This document shows, piece by piece, positions 35,932 to 45,083 of a DNA stretch of 64,000 nucleotides. The DNA comes from Dietzia massiliensis. Its GTDB lineage: Bacteria; Actinomycetota; Actinomycetes; Mycobacteriales; Mycobacteriaceae. The DNA is taken from the NCBI RefSeq assembly GCF_018390595.1, contig NZ_JAHBAV010000002.1, forward strand, positions 52,827 through 116,826, written 5' to 3'. Under the pieces are notes generated by a model. The model was given only the letters and a program-made list of their open reading frames with translations, did no database searches and was not told the DNA's origin. How positions within the stretch are numbered: position 1 is the first letter of the stretch; the number at the start of each line of letters is the position of its first letter. Both the position numbers and the translations under genes were made by a program.

Positions 35932-35968
35932 CGTAGGCCCCGGTTCCACAGCGGAACCGGGGCCTACG
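35932..35968. terminator. Bidirectional terminator between metPS and the G6PD gene
   Basis: A perfect 16-base stem (35932-35947 with 35953-35968, core GGCCCCGGTTCC) around a 5-base loop. It lies 15 bases after metS and overlaps the stop codon of the convergent dehydrogenase gene. Confidence 0.85.
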
Positions 35969-37358
35969 TCGTCCCGGGGTTCCCCTCGACCGGGCCGTCC
36001 GAGCCCGCCTCGTACTCCTCCATCGGGACCGCGCCGGACTCCCAGGCCTCGATCACCGGGGTGAGGATCCGCCAGCACTCCTCGGCGACGTCGCCGCGGA
36101 CGGTGAGGAGCCGGTCCCCGTCGAGGATCCGCCCGAGGACCTCCCCGTACGGGAGCAGGTCGCTGTCGCCGAGCTCGGTGTCGAGGCGGGAGTCCTCGAG
36201 CGCGAGACTGTCGCCGGAGGCGCTTGTCGTCAGGTCGAGTGCCACCCGGCCGGGCGCGATGCCCATCGTGAGCCGGCTCGGCGGGACCTCGCCCGCGAAC
36301 GCCTCCGGAACGTGTGGCGGCGGCCGGAACGTCACCGTCACCCGCATCGAGTCCTCACCCAGTGCCTTGCCTGACCGGAGCCGCACGGGCACTCCCGCCC
36401 AGCGCTGGTTCCGGACCTCGAGCACCACCTCGGCGAGCGTCTCGGTCCCCCGCGACGGGTCGACGCCCTCCTCGTCGGTGTAGGCGACGACGTCGCGGCC
36501 GCCCGCCCTGCCGGCCGTGTAGCGGGCGCGGCGGGAGGACGCGGACGGGTCGTCCCGCCACACGTGGGTGGACCGGAGGGTGGTGGCGAGCAGGTCGTGC
36601 AGTTCGGTCGCGTCCAGTCGCGCGGGCGCCTCCATGGTGACCAGCGCCGTCACGAGCAACAGGTGCGACTGGAGCATGTCGACCAGCGCTCCGGTCGAGT
36701 CGTAGTAGCCGGCACGGCCCTCGAGGGCGAGGGTCTCGTCGGCCACGACGTCGATGCGCTCGACGTGCTCGGCCGTCCACACGGGTTCGAGGACCCGGTT
36801 ACCGAACCGCATCCCGAGGATGTTGAGGACGTTCGCGTCGCCGAGGAAGTGGTCGACGCGGTGGACGCGGTCCTCGGGGACGAGGTCGAGGAGCAGCGCG
36901 TTGAGGTCGCGGGCCGAGGCGAGGCCGGTGCCGAACGGCTTCTCGACCGCGAACCGTACGTCGTCGCGGAGCAGGCGGCCGCGCAGTCCCTCGCACGCCG
37001 TGGCGGTGACGGCCGGGGCCAGGGCGAAGTACAGCACCACCGGGCCGTCGAGCCCGTCGATGAAGTCGGCGAACGCGTCGGCGTCCGTCACGTCCAGGGC
37101 GACGAAGCGAGTCGTCGCCGCGACCCGGTCGGCCTGGTCCGGTCCGCAGCCGCCCTCGCGCAGCGCCGACCGGACGAGTCCGCGCCACTCGTCGTCGTCC
37201 ATACCGGACCGGCCGGATCCGACGACGGTGACGTCACGCTCCGGGTCGCGCGCCAGGAGCGAGCCCAGGCCGGGGAGCAGGAGGCGCTCGGTGAGATCAC
37301 CCCCGGCCCCCAGGATCGCCAGGGTGGGGCGGTCGTTCTGTGACGTGGTGGTCGGCAT
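35964..37358 (-). CDS. Divergent glucose-6-phosphate dehydrogenase family protein
   Basis: A 464-residue member of the G6PD (zwf) family. It has GAGGDLT (17-23, normally GxxGDLA), EKPFG (139-143), and RVDHFLGD (167-174) where the family signature is RIDHYLGKE. The catalytic dyad Asp169 and His232 (DMLQSHLLL) is kept, but the phosphate-binding Lys of the signature is Asp174, and the Lys usually following GDLA is Glu. Substrate may therefore differ from glucose 6-phosphate. Gluconokinase and a DinB-type gene are divergent neighbours, which still suggests sugar-acid metabolism. The start is ATG 37358. Confidence 0.85.
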   Translation of the reverse strand: MPTTTSQNDRPTLAILGAGGDLTERLLLPGLGSLLARDPERDVTVVGSGRSGMDDDEWRGLVRSALREGGCGPDQADRVAATTRFVALDVTDADAFADFIDGLDGPVVLYFALAPAVTATACEGLRGRLLRDDVRFAVEKPFGTGLASARDLNALLLDLVPEDRVHRVDHFLGDANVLNILGMRFGNRVLEPVWTAEHVERIDVVADETLALEGRAGYYDSTGALVDMLQSHLLLVTALVTMEAPARLDATELHDLLATTLRSTHVWRDDPSASSRRARYTAGRAGGRDVVAYTDEEGVDPSRGTETLAEVVLEVRNQRWAGVPVRLRSGKALGEDSMRVTVTFRPPPHVPEAFAGEVPPSRLTMGIAPGRVALDLTTSASGDSLALEDSRLDTELGDSDLLPYGEVLGRILDGDRLLTVRGDVAEECWRILTPVIEAWESGAVPMEEYEAGSDGPVEGNPGTT

Positions 37359-37480
37359 GCGGTCGGGCCTCCCGGCGGGTCGTCGCCCGGCGGCTCGGTC
37401 CGGGCACTACTCGGCTGCCCGCCCGACGCTACCCGCGCGATCGTCCACCGGCCGGGCGCGACGCCAGTAGCCTCGGCGGC

Positions 37481-38320
37481 ATGGACAGCGAGTCGAGCGA
37501 CACGGCACCCGTCGAGGTGCGCCACCTGGTGCGGCAGTGGAAGCGCCTCGACGAGGTGCTGGCGGGCCTGAAGAAGGACGACTGGACGGCGGCGACGGCG
37601 CTGCCGGGGTGGACCGTGCGCGACATCGTGGCGCACATCGCCGGCACCGAGCACATGCTCGCCGGCGAGCCGGTCCCGGACATCGAGTTGCCGGAGTCGG
37701 TGCGCGAGTACGTCCGCAACCCGATCGGTGAGCTCAACGAGAAGTTCGTCCAGGAGGCCCGGTCGCTCGCGGTCGAGGACGCGTTCGCCGATTTCCGGGA
37801 GGTCGTCGCCGAGCGCACGGAACAGCTCGCGGAGATGTCCGCCGCGGACATCGAGGCGGAGACCGGGTCCCCCGTCGGGAATGTCCCCTACCGGCGCTTC
37901 ATGGGGGTGCGGGTCTTCGACTGCTGGGTCCACGAGGACGACATCCGGCAGGCGCTCGGCATGAAGCACCACCTCGGCGGTGACACCGGGCGGTTCGCCG
38001 TCGAGGAGATCGTCCGGGCCCTGCCGCGCATCGTCGGGAAGGGCGCCGGCGCCCCCGACGGGTCGCGTGTCCGGTTCCGCGTCGTCGGTGAGGACGACGC
38101 GGATCTGCCGCTGGCCACCGACGTCGTCGTCGACGGACGCGCGCGGCTCGCCGATGTGGACGACGCCGCGCGGACCACCGTCGAGCTGGTCTTCGACACG
38201 GCGACCTTCGTGCGTGCGACGACCGGCCGCATCACCGCCGAGCCGGGTCACGGCGTGGAGGTCACCGGGGACGAGGATCTCGGCCGGGCGATCCTCGGAT
38301 CGTTGGCCTTCACCATCTGA
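37481..38320 (+). CDS. DinB-fold, maleylpyruvate isomerase N-terminal family protein
   Basis: A 279-residue protein of the mycothiol-dependent maleylpyruvate isomerase N-terminal (DinB-like four-helix) family. Typical elements are LPGWTVRDIVAHIAGTEHML (about 44-63), with a metal-ligand His in the first helix, and DCWVHEDDIRQALG (about 147-160), which provides the remaining ligands. A C-terminal SCP2-like domain (about 185-279, TDVVVDGRARLADV) follows. The family uses mycothiol and a metal in isomerase or transferase reactions, but the substrate here is unknown. It stands just ahead of gluconokinase with an 11-base gap. Confidence 0.83.
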   Translation: MDSESSDTAPVEVRHLVRQWKRLDEVLAGLKKDDWTAATALPGWTVRDIVAHIAGTEHMLAGEPVPDIELPESVREYVRNPIGELNEKFVQEARSLAVEDAFADFREVVAERTEQLAEMSAADIEAETGSPVGNVPYRRFMGVRVFDCWVHEDDIRQALGMKHHLGGDTGRFAVEEIVRALPRIVGKGAGAPDGSRVRFRVVGEDDADLPLATDVVVDGRARLADVDDAARTTVELVFDTATFVRATTGRITAEPGHGVEVTGDEDLGRAILGSLAFTI

Positions 38321-38331
38321 GCCCTCGGGAG

Positions 38332-38904
38332 GTGGTGACGACGACGAGGAGCTCAGCAGCCGGAGGGTCCGGCCAGACGCCCGGTCCGCACATCGTCGTC
38401 ATGGGGGTCTCCGGCGCCGGGAAGTCGACGGTCGCCCGGGCTATCGCCGAACGGGCGGGTGCGGAGCTGGTGGATGCCGACGACCTGCATCCCCCTCGCA
38501 ACATCCGGAAGCTGGCGGCCGGGGAACCCCTCGCCGACGACGACCGCTGGCCGTGGCTGGAGGCGGTCCGCGACCGCATGAGGGACCACGACCACCCGCG
38601 CGGGTCGGAGGCGCCGGGGCCCGACCGCGGCCTCGTCGTCGCGTGCTCGGCGCTGCGCCGCGCCTATCGCGATGTGTTGCGCGAGGTCCGCCGCCCGGTG
38701 TTCTTCGTCGAGCTCGGCACCGATCCGGAACTCATCGCCGCCCGTCTCGCCGCCCGCCGCGGCCACTTCGCATCCGATCGGATCCTGGAGTCGCAGGTGC
38801 TCACGCTGGAGTCGCTCGCGGCCGACGAGTACGGGATGCTCTGCCCGATCTCGCGGCCGGCGGACGAGATCGCCGAGGACGTGCTGGCCGCGCTGTCGGG
38901 ATGA
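38332..38904 (+). CDS. Gluconokinase, GntK/IdnK type
   Basis: A 190-residue P-loop kinase with GVSGAGKST (25-33) and DADDLHPPRNIRKLAAGEPL, the gluconate recognition segment, followed by CSALRRAYRD. It phosphorylates gluconate to 6-phosphogluconate, feeding the pentose phosphate pathway. A G6PD-family gene lies on the other side of the DinB-type gene. The start is GTG at 38332 (or the next GTG at 38335) with GGGAGG just upstream. Length is normal. Confidence 0.92.
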   Translation: MVTTTRSSAAGGSGQTPGPHIVVMGVSGAGKSTVARAIAERAGAELVDADDLHPPRNIRKLAAGEPLADDDRWPWLEAVRDRMRDHDHPRGSEAPGPDRGLVVACSALRRAYRDVLREVRRPVFFVELGTDPELIAARLAARRGHFASDRILESQVLTLESLAADEYGMLCPISRPADEIAEDVLAALSG

Positions 38905-38932
38905 GGCGGCGGTCAGCCGGGCTCGGCCGCCG

Positions 38933-39457
38933 TCAGCCCCGGTGCTGCCGCGCCCACCCCGGGACGTCCTCGAGGACGGATCCGTCGCCCAGCGACGACC
39001 CGGTGATGACACTCATGCTGCCGTCGTTCTCGAGGATGACGGCCGCGACGTCGCCCAGGTCGCCGACGCCGGAGGAGCGGATGGTCTGGCGGATGTCGGC
39101 GTGGGTGAGGCGGTGGCGGGCGATCTGGTCGTCGAGGAAGACGCCGTCGCGCACGAGCAGCGTCGGGTCGGCGGTGAGGACGGCCCGCCCGGCCCGCGAC
39201 CTCCTCAGCCGCGAGACGGCGTACTGCAGGACGACGAGCAACGCCATCGCGATCGCGCCCTCGGTCCAGGACACGTCGGAGCTGAGGATGATGGTCGCGA
39301 GCGTGGAACCGAGCGCGACGGTGACGACGAAGTCGAAGGCGTTGAGCTGCGTCAGGGTGCGCTTGCCGAACACCCGCACCACCAGCACGAGGAACGCGTA
39401 GGCGGCGGCGCCGACGAGCAGGACGCGGAGAACGTCAGGCCAGTTGTCGAACCACAT
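38933..39457 (-). CDS. DUF421 (YetF-like) membrane protein
   Basis: A 174-residue protein with three N-terminal membrane segments (about 10-28, 37-58, 65-83) and a cytoplasmic domain containing PTLLVRDGVFLDDQIARHRL and ILENDGSMSV, the usual DUF421/YetF layout. The RVFGKRTLTQLNAFDFVVTVALGS stretch is the family signature. Function is not established. It is convergent with gluconokinase. The start ATG 39457 places the first hydrophobic helix at residue 10. Confidence 0.88.
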   Translation of the reverse strand: MWFDNWPDVLRVLLVGAAAYAFLVLVVRVFGKRTLTQLNAFDFVVTVALGSTLATIILSSDVSWTEGAIAMALLVVLQYAVSRLRRSRAGRAVLTADPTLLVRDGVFLDDQIARHRLTHADIRQTIRSSGVGDLGDVAAVILENDGSMSVITGSSLGDGSVLEDVPGWARQHRG

Positions 39458-39527
39458 GCCCGCACCGTACCGACGAGCCGGCGCCGACGAGCCCCCGTGC
39501 CGACGAGCCCCGTGCCGGCGGCCCGGG

Positions 39528-40091
39528 CTACCTCTCCGCCATCGGGGTGGCGAAGTGCTGGACGTAGAGATGCGCCTCCGGCAGGCCCTGGTAGGCGGCG
39601 GTCCGCATGCAGACACCCACGCGGGTGAAGTCCGGGTCGAGGATGTTCTCCCTGTGGCCCGGGCTCTGCATCCACTGGGCGACCGGGTCGGGCCCGCCGG
39701 TGGACGAATAGAAGAGGTTCTCCGCTGCCCTGTGGTAATCGACGCCGGCCTCGCGGATGAACGTGCCCGGGCCGCCGCTGCCGTCAGGCGCGTGATGCGC
39801 CCAGTAGTCCCTCGCGATCATGTCGTCGGCCTTCGCACAGGCACTGTCGCGGAGCTTCTCGCTCGCGTCCAGTGCCGGGAGCCCGTTCTCGCTGCGCTGC
39901 GCGTTCGTCCGCTCCTCCACCGGGGACGGTTCCGCCGGAGGCTCGAGCGGCGCCGCGCCACGGGGGTCCGTCCACGGGAGTCCCCCGTTCACCGCGAGAT
40001 CCGACTCCGCGCAGCCACTCATCACCGACGCCACCAGGATCACCGACGCGACCGCCGCCCTCGCGACTGTCCGGTTGCTCATCCTCATCAC
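39528..40091 (-). CDS. CAP/SCP domain lipoprotein
   Basis: A 187-residue exported lipoprotein: signal peptide with lipobox VMSGC (Cys27), short Pro-rich linker, then a bacterial CAP (CRISP/antigen 5/PR-1) domain. Landmarks are ERTNAQRSENGLPALDASEKL, YWAHHAPDG, AAENLFYSSTGG and WMQSPGHRENILDPDFTRVG, including the conserved His and Glu of the CAP cavity. CAP proteins in bacteria are uncharacterised in most cases; lipid or wall binding is plausible. Start among several close Met codons is uncertain. Confidence 0.87.
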   Translation of the reverse strand: MMRMSNRTVARAAVASVILVASVMSGCAESDLAVNGGLPWTDPRGAAPLEPPAEPSPVEERTNAQRSENGLPALDASEKLRDSACAKADDMIARDYWAHHAPDGSGGPGTFIREAGVDYHRAAENLFYSSTGGPDPVAQWMQSPGHRENILDPDFTRVGVCMRTAAYQGLPEAHLYVQHFATPMAER

Positions 40092-40129
40092 CCGACATCC
40101 TGATCACCCGGTCCGAGTGGAGAGACCTG

Positions 40130-40211
<82 letters not shown>

Positions 40212-40270
40212 GTCACCCGGGGGTACCGGGCGAGATGAGCTTACCGCGTGGTCAGCGGTACCGTGGAGGC

Positions 40271-40834
40271 GTGTCCGACACCCTGAGTTCCCGAGCGACC
40301 GGAGACGAGGCCGCGTCCGCGGATCCGGCGCCGTCCTCGGTCAAGCACCGTCCGGCGTGGATCGCGTTCGTCGTCCTCGGCGCGATCGTGTGCATCGGGA
40401 TGGGCCTGTGGCAGCTCGCCCGCTACCAGGAAGCCAGCGGCACCGTCCAGAACCTCGGGTACACGTTCATGTGGCCGTTCCTCGGGGGCTTCCTCATCTA
40501 CGCGTACCTCAAGTACGTCCGGATGGAGGCCGCCGAGGACGACTGGGCCTCCGCCTCGGTCGGTACCGCCGGCGCACGGGGCACCGACGACGATGACGAC
40601 GACGAGGCCGACCCCCGCGCGGCGGACCTGCCGGCCGCCGGGAAGAACGGGTCGGGCCGGGACCGCTTCGGCGTCCTGACGGAGATCCCCGCCGACCTGC
40701 TTCCGACCCGTCGTCCCGCCGCGGACGCCCGGGCCCGTGACGAGGGCCTGGACGCGTACAACGCCTATCTCGCCGAGCTGGCCCGGAAGGATCGGGCGGC
40801 CGGCGGCAACCACCAGGAGAGATCCGCTTCATGA
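40271..40834 (+). CDS. LprD-like membrane-anchored protein
   Basis: A 187-residue protein with two hydrophobic segments (about 30-48 and 61-78; the motif NLGYTFMWPFLGGF lies between and within them) followed by an acidic cytoplasmic tail with seven acidic residues in a row. It resembles mycobacterial LprD (Rv1343c) by the WQLARYQEASGTVQNLGY stretch and by its DUF3817 neighbour, as recalled. No lipobox is seen, so it is not a lipoprotein here. GTG 40271 is chosen for GGAGG just upstream. Its TGA overlaps the ATG of the next gene. Confidence 0.75.
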   Translation: MSDTLSSRATGDEAASADPAPSSVKHRPAWIAFVVLGAIVCIGMGLWQLARYQEASGTVQNLGYTFMWPFLGGFLIYAYLKYVRMEAAEDDWASASVGTAGARGTDDDDDDEADPRAADLPAAGKNGSGRDRFGVLTEIPADLLPTRRPAADARARDEGLDAYNAYLAELARKDRAAGGNHQERSAS

Positions 40835-41205
40835 CAGCCGCAACCACGCCGCAGACCGACAACCGCAGGCCGGACCCGGGCGGGAAGGTCGCCGGTGCGC
40901 TCAAGCGTTACCGCGTGCTCGCCTGGATCACCGGTGTGTGGCTGCTCGTGCTCACCGTGGAGATGATCTACAAGTACCTCATCCTGGCCGACTCCTCGGA
41001 CGCGCCCGAGTGGTTCACCTACATCGGTCAGGCGCACGGCGTCTTCTACATCCTGTACCTGTTCATGACCCTGGATCTGGCGATCAAGGCTCGCTGGCCC
41101 GCGACGCGCACGCTGCTCACCGCGCTTGCGGGGACGATCCCGTTCCTGTCGTTCTGGTTCGAGCACAAGCGGACCCGCGACGTCCACGCCGAGTACGCGA
41201 TCTGA
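40831..41205 (+). CDS. DUF3817 integral membrane protein
   Basis: A 124-residue membrane protein with three hydrophobic segments (about 28-47, 66-82 and 90-108) and the DUF3817 features RYRVLAWITGVWLLVL, GQAHGVFYILY and ending FEHKRTRDVHAEYAI. Function is unknown; the family is widespread in actinobacteria and Rv1342c has the same neighbours. Its ATG overlaps the previous stop (ATGA), so the two products are made together. It is convergent with rdgB, six bases apart. Confidence 0.87.
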   Translation: MTAATTPQTDNRRPDPGGKVAGALKRYRVLAWITGVWLLVLTVEMIYKYLILADSSDAPEWFTYIGQAHGVFYILYLFMTLDLAIKARWPATRTLLTALAGTIPFLSFWFEHKRTRDVHAEYAI

Positions 41206-41211
41206 CCCCGC

Positions 41212-41898
41212 TCAGCCCTCGGCGCGCGCGGCGAGCACCCGCAGCGCCGGCGCCAGCGCACGCAGCGCCCGGCCGCGGTGTGAGGCCGCGTCCTTCTCCT
41301 GCGGGCTGAGCTCGGCCGCCGACCGGTCGGAGCCCTCGGGCAGGAACAGCGGGTCGTAGCCGAACCCGCCCTCCCCGCGCGGCGCGCGGAGCACCCGTCC
41401 GGGCCAGCGACCCTCCTGCACGACCTCGCCCTGCAGGCCCTCGTCGGTGCCCTCACCGTGCACCCGCGGGTCCCGGGCGGCCCGGGCGACCCCGGGCACG
41501 CCCGGCCCGACCAGCGCGCACGCCGAGACGAACGCCGCACCCCGCCGCTCGTCCGGGACGTCCGACAGCTGGGCGAGCAGCAGGGCGTTGTTCGCGGCGT
41601 CGTCGCCGTGACGGCCGGCCCAGCGCGCGGAGAGCACGCCCGGCATCCCGTTGAGCGCGTCCACGGCCAGGCCCGAGTCGTCCGCCAGGCACGGCAGCCC
41701 GGTCGCCAGCGCCCCGGCGCGCGCCTTGATCAGGGCGTTCTCGGCGAACGTGGCGCCGGTCTCGGGCTCCTCCGGGAACTCCGGCACCTCGTCCAGCCCC
41801 ACCGGCTCGATGCCGACGACCCCCTCGGACTCGAGCACCCGGCGCAGCTCGGCCAGCTTCTTGGCGTTGCGGCTGGCGACCAGCAGACGGACGGCCAC
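41212..41898 (-). CDS. rdgB: dITP/XTP pyrophosphatase
   Basis: A 228-residue Ham1/RdgB house-cleaning enzyme that hydrolyses dITP, XTP and ITP to monophosphates. Motifs: SRNAKKLAELR (9-19), ATFAENALIKA, LADDSGLAVDALNG, and PRGEGGFGYDPLF near the C terminus. A 20-residue Gly/Arg-rich insertion (around 145-170) makes it longer than the usual 195-205. The start is GTG 41898, two bases after the rph stop, so it is in an operon with rph. This pair is conserved in mycobacteria. Confidence 0.95.
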   Translation of the reverse strand: MAVRLLVASRNAKKLAELRRVLESEGVVGIEPVGLDEVPEFPEEPETGATFAENALIKARAGALATGLPCLADDSGLAVDALNGMPGVLSARWAGRHGDDAANNALLLAQLSDVPDERRGAAFVSACALVGPGVPGVARAARDPRVHGEGTDEGLQGEVVQEGRWPGRVLRAPRGEGGFGYDPLFLPEGSDRSAAELSPQEKDAASHRGRALRALAPALRVLAARAEG

Positions 41899-41900
41899 GG

Positions 41901-42686
41901 CTACCGCCCCCGGTTCCGCGCCGCGGGCGGGCTGGGCAGCTCGCCCGGGTACGGCGCGGCGAGCGCCTCGCGCTGCAGCGCGAACAGTCGCTCACAGCCG
42001 GCCTGCGCCGAGTCGAGCATCGCGTCCAGCACGTCGCGGCCGAACGCGGCGCCCTCGGCCGTGCCCTGGACCTCGATGAGCTTGCCGCCGTCTGTGCACA
42101 CCACATTCATGTCCACCTCGGCGCGCGAGTCCTCCTCGTACGGCAGGTCGCACAGCACGTGTCCGTCGACCACGCCGACGCTCACCGCGGCGACCGCCCC
42201 GGTGAGCGGGTTGCCCGTCACCGCGCCGGAGGACTGCAGCCACGTGATCGCGTCGGCCAGCGCCACGTACGCGCCGGTGATCGCCGCCGTGCGCGTACCG
42301 CCGTCGGCCTGGAGCACGTCGCAGTCCAGCGCGATGGTGTTCTCCCCCAGAGCGGACAGGTCGATGCACGCGCGCAGCGAGCGGCCGACGAGCCGGCTGA
42401 TCTCGTGGGTGCGGCCACCGACCTTGCCGCGCACGGACTCGCGGCCCGACCGCTCGTGGGTCGCCGCCGGCAGCATCGCGTACTCGGCCGTCAGCCAGCC
42501 CAGCCCCGATCCCTTACGCCAGCGCGGCACGCCCTCGGTGACGCTGGCCGTGCACATGACGCGGGTCTGCCCGAAGGTCACGAGCACCGACCCCGCCGGA
42601 TGCGAGGTGAAGCCCCGCGTGATGGTCACGTCGCGCAGCTCGTCGACGCCGCGTCCGTCTGCCCTGTGGAAGTTCGAAGAGGTCAC
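41901..42686 (-). CDS. rph: Ribonuclease PH
   Basis: A 261-residue phosphorolytic 3'-5' exoribonuclease that trims tRNA 3' ends. The PNPase/RPH core is evident: [20 protein letters not shown] at the start, [22 protein letters not shown], and [18 protein letters not shown] for phosphate and substrate contacts. The GTG at 42686 is chosen because homologues begin within a few residues of the RADGR motif; longer frames add an Arg/Gly-rich stretch. It overlaps nothing upstream and is followed by rdgB. Confidence 0.95.
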   Translation of the reverse strand: MTSSNFHRADGRGVDELRDVTITRGFTSHPAGSVLVTFGQTRVMCTASVTEGVPRWRKGSGLGWLTAEYAMLPAATHERSGRESVRGKVGGRTHEISRLVGRSLRACIDLSALGENTIALDCDVLQADGGTRTAAITGAYVALADAITWLQSSGAVTGNPLTGAVAAVSVGVVDGHVLCDLPYEEDSRAEVDMNVVCTDGGKLIEVQGTAEGAAFGRDVLDAMLDSAQAGCERLFALQREALAAPYPGELPSPPAARNRGR

Positions 42687-42712
42687 GACCGCCGATCCTA
42701 GCGGGCGCCCCC

Positions 42713-43492
42713 CTAGACGGTGATCCGCAGATCCGGCTCCGCGAGCAGGATCTCGCCGTCGAACTCGGCGGCCGCCTCGGCCCGGACCGCCTCGTGGTCG
42801 GTCCACGGCGGGATGTGGGTGAGCACCAGCCGGCCCACCCCGGCCCGCCGGGCGGTCAACCCCGCCTCGGAGCCCGACATGTGGATGCCGGGCGGGCGCC
42901 CCTCCTCATGCGTCCACGACGCCTCACACAGCAGGACGTCCGCGCCGACCGCGAGCTCGACCAGGGCGTCGCAGTACGCGGTGTCGCCGCTGTACGCCAA
43001 CACCCTCCCGTCACCGGACTCCAGGCGGAGCCCGTACGACTCCGGCGGATGCTCCACCCTCTCGGCCCGCACGTGCAGGGCCACCTCGTCGTCGTCGCCC
43101 CTCATCGCCACCTCGGGCGTGACGTCCCACGTCGACACGTCGAACGTGTCCGACAGGTCGTCGACCGCTCCCGGCTCCTCCGCCGACGCCACCCCGATCC
43201 GGTAGGCCGTCCCCGACGGCCCCACCAGCGGCACGCGACCCGCGCCCCGCGCGCCGGGGCCGAAACGCCGCAGCACCAACAGGCTCGGCACGTCCAGGCA
43301 GTGATCCGCGTGCAGATGCGACAGAAGGATCGTCGCGTCCTCGGGCGCGACGTGCCGCTGCAACGCGCCGAGCACCCCGGGCCCCATGTCGACCACCACG
43401 GGCGCCAGACCGTCGACCTCCACGAGGTACCCGGACGCCGGCGACGTGGGTCCGCCGATACTTCCCGAGCAGCCGAGGACAGTCAGAAACAT
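42713..43492 (-). CDS. Metallo-beta-lactamase-fold cAMP phosphodiesterase (Rv1339-like)
   Basis: A 259-residue MBL-fold hydrolase. The metal motif is [10 protein letters not shown] (58-67, His59, His61, Asp63, His64), with further ligands in [11 protein letters not shown] and LVLTHIPPW. The opening [19 protein letters not shown] matches Mycobacterium tuberculosis Rv1339, reported as an atypical class II cAMP phosphodiesterase. It lies between rph and murI, as Rv1339 does. Start is ATG 43492, with another ATG three codons upstream; neither has a clear ribosome binding site. Confidence 0.87.
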   Translation of the reverse strand: MFLTVLGCSGSIGGPTSPASGYLVEVDGLAPVVVDMGPGVLGALQRHVAPEDATILLSHLHADHCLDVPSLLVLRRFGPGARGAGRVPLVGPSGTAYRIGVASAEEPGAVDDLSDTFDVSTWDVTPEVAMRGDDDEVALHVRAERVEHPPESYGLRLESGDGRVLAYSGDTAYCDALVELAVGADVLLCEASWTHEEGRPPGIHMSGSEAGLTARRAGVGRLVLTHIPPWTDHEAVRAEAAAEFDGEILLAEPDLRITV

Positions 43493-43565
43493 GGGCACCA
43501 TCGTGCCACGCCGCGCCGCGTGTCGTGGTGATCGCGGCCGCACGCGCCCCGCGCGTGACAGCGCC

Positions 43566-44381
43566 TCACCGGGCGGCCGTCCGGCCCACCGCCACCAGCC
43601 CCGGGCCCAGGAACCGCGACGCCACCCGCCGGAACGCGTCCGGGTCGCCCGTGACGAGGTACTCGCGCGTCGGCGGGTCCGCCGGATCGTGCGGCCGCAG
43701 CAGATCCTCCGCCGTGAGCACGCGCAGCACGTCCTTGGCCGTCTCCTCCGCGCTCGAGACCAACGTGACGTGATCGCCCGCCGCGAGCTGCACCACCCCG
43801 GACAGCAACGGGTAGTGCGTGCAGCCCAACACCAGGGTGTCGACGTCGGCGTCCCGGATGGGCGCCAGATAGGCCTCCGCCAACCCGAGCACCTGACGGC
43901 CGCTGGTGATGCCGCGCTCGACGAACTCCACGAACTTGGGGCACGCCACCGACGTCAGCTCGATCCCGGCGGCCGCCGCCACCGCGTCGTCGTACGCCCG
44001 CGACGCCACCGTCGCGCGGGTCGCGATGACTCCGATCCGACCCGAGCGCGTGGTGGCCACCGCGCGCCGCGCCGCCGGCTGGATGACCTCGACCACCGGC
44101 ACCGGGTAGCGCTCGCGCGCGTCCCGCAGCATCGCCGCCGACGCGGTGTTGCACGCGATCACCAGGGCCTTGACGCCGCGGTCGACGAGCTGGTCCGCCA
44201 CCGCCAGGGCGTGCGCGCGGACCTGCGCCAGGGACAGCGGACCGTACGGCCCGTGGGCGGTGTCCCCGACGTAGACCACCGACTCGTCGGGGAGCTGGTC
44301 CACGATCGCCCGGGCGACCGTCAGCCCCCCGGCGCCCGAGTCGAACACGCCGATGGGGGCCCGCGGATCGGGGCGCGTCAC
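43566..44381 (-). CDS. murI: Glutamate racemase
   Basis: A 271-residue cofactor-independent racemase supplying D-glutamate for peptidoglycan. The two catalytic cysteines are in IACNTAS (Cys76) and LGCTHYPLL (Cys186); [10 protein letters not shown] (13-22) and GDTAHGPYG are the other family motifs. The start GTG 44381 overlaps the TGA of the rhomboid gene (GTGA), so translation is coupled. Length is normal. Confidence 0.96.
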   Translation of the reverse strand: MTRPDPRAPIGVFDSGAGGLTVARAIVDQLPDESVVYVGDTAHGPYGPLSLAQVRAHALAVADQLVDRGVKALVIACNTASAAMLRDARERYPVPVVEVIQPAARRAVATTRSGRIGVIATRATVASRAYDDAVAAAAGIELTSVACPKFVEFVERGITSGRQVLGLAEAYLAPIRDADVDTLVLGCTHYPLLSGVVQLAAGDHVTLVSSAEETAKDVLRVLTAEDLLRPHDPADPPTREYLVTGDPDAFRRVASRFLGPGLVAVGRTAAR

Positions 44382-45073
44382 CTCCGCGGTCCGGCGGGAC
44401 GCCCCGCCCGGCCTGCGGTGAGGTGACGTGCCCCGCGGTCGCGGTCACGGTCGCGTCTGAGGCCGTACGCCGACGCCACGCCGCCGACCGCGCCGCCCAG
44501 GTGGCCCTGCCACGACACGCCGTCGAGCATCGGCGACAGGCCCGCCAACGCCTCGAGTCCGTAATAGAAGCCGATGACCAGGCCGATCACCAGGTGCAGG
44601 ATCCGCCGCGAGAAGAAGCCGCGGACGATGACGTAGAAGATGTAGCCGAACACGATGCCGGACGCCCCGATGTGGACGGTGCCCGCGCCGCCGAGCAGCC
44701 AGGACACCACGCCCGAGGCCAGCCACGAGATCAGCGTGACACTGAGCAGCGGCCGGATTCCCGACAGGGCGATGATCGAGCCCAGTACGAGCAGGGCGAT
44801 CGAGTTGCCGATGAGGTGCGCCCAGTCGCCGTGCAACAGCGGTTGGAACACGATGCCGAGCAGCCCGTCTGTCGACAGCGGCTGCACACCGTAGTCGTCG
44901 AGCGTCTGCCGGGGGCCGACGAGCTCCACGATGACCCGGTCCGCGGCCTCCACCACCCACATCAGGGCGACGAACGACCACAACAGGACCAGGGCCGGCC
45001 ACCGCCGCGGACCCGGGTCCGCCGGCCGGGCCGCTCCGGCGCCCGGCCAGGGCGATCTCGGGTCACGGTTCAC
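44378..45073 (-). CDS. Rhomboid family intramembrane serine protease
   Basis: A 231-residue membrane protease of about six segments. The catalytic Ser138 is in HIGASGI and the general-base His191 in WQGHLGG; HLIGNS (86-91) gives the oxyanion-stabilising His and Asn. The L1 loop WxR motif is not obvious. A basic Arg/Asp-rich cytoplasmic tail follows residue 205. Natural substrates are unknown. It is coupled to murI and corresponds to Rv1337 in gene order. Confidence 0.93.
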   Translation of the reverse strand: MNRDPRSPWPGAGAARPADPGPRRWPALVLLWSFVALMWVVEAADRVIVELVGPRQTLDDYGVQPLSTDGLLGIVFQPLLHGDWAHLIGNSIALLVLGSIIALSGIRPLLSVTLISWLASGVVSWLLGGAGTVHIGASGIVFGYIFYVIVRGFFSRRILHLVIGLVIGFYYGLEALAGLSPMLDGVSWQGHLGGAVGGVASAYGLRRDRDRDRGARHLTAGRAGRPAGPRR

Positions 45074-45083
45074 GGTGTTCTCC

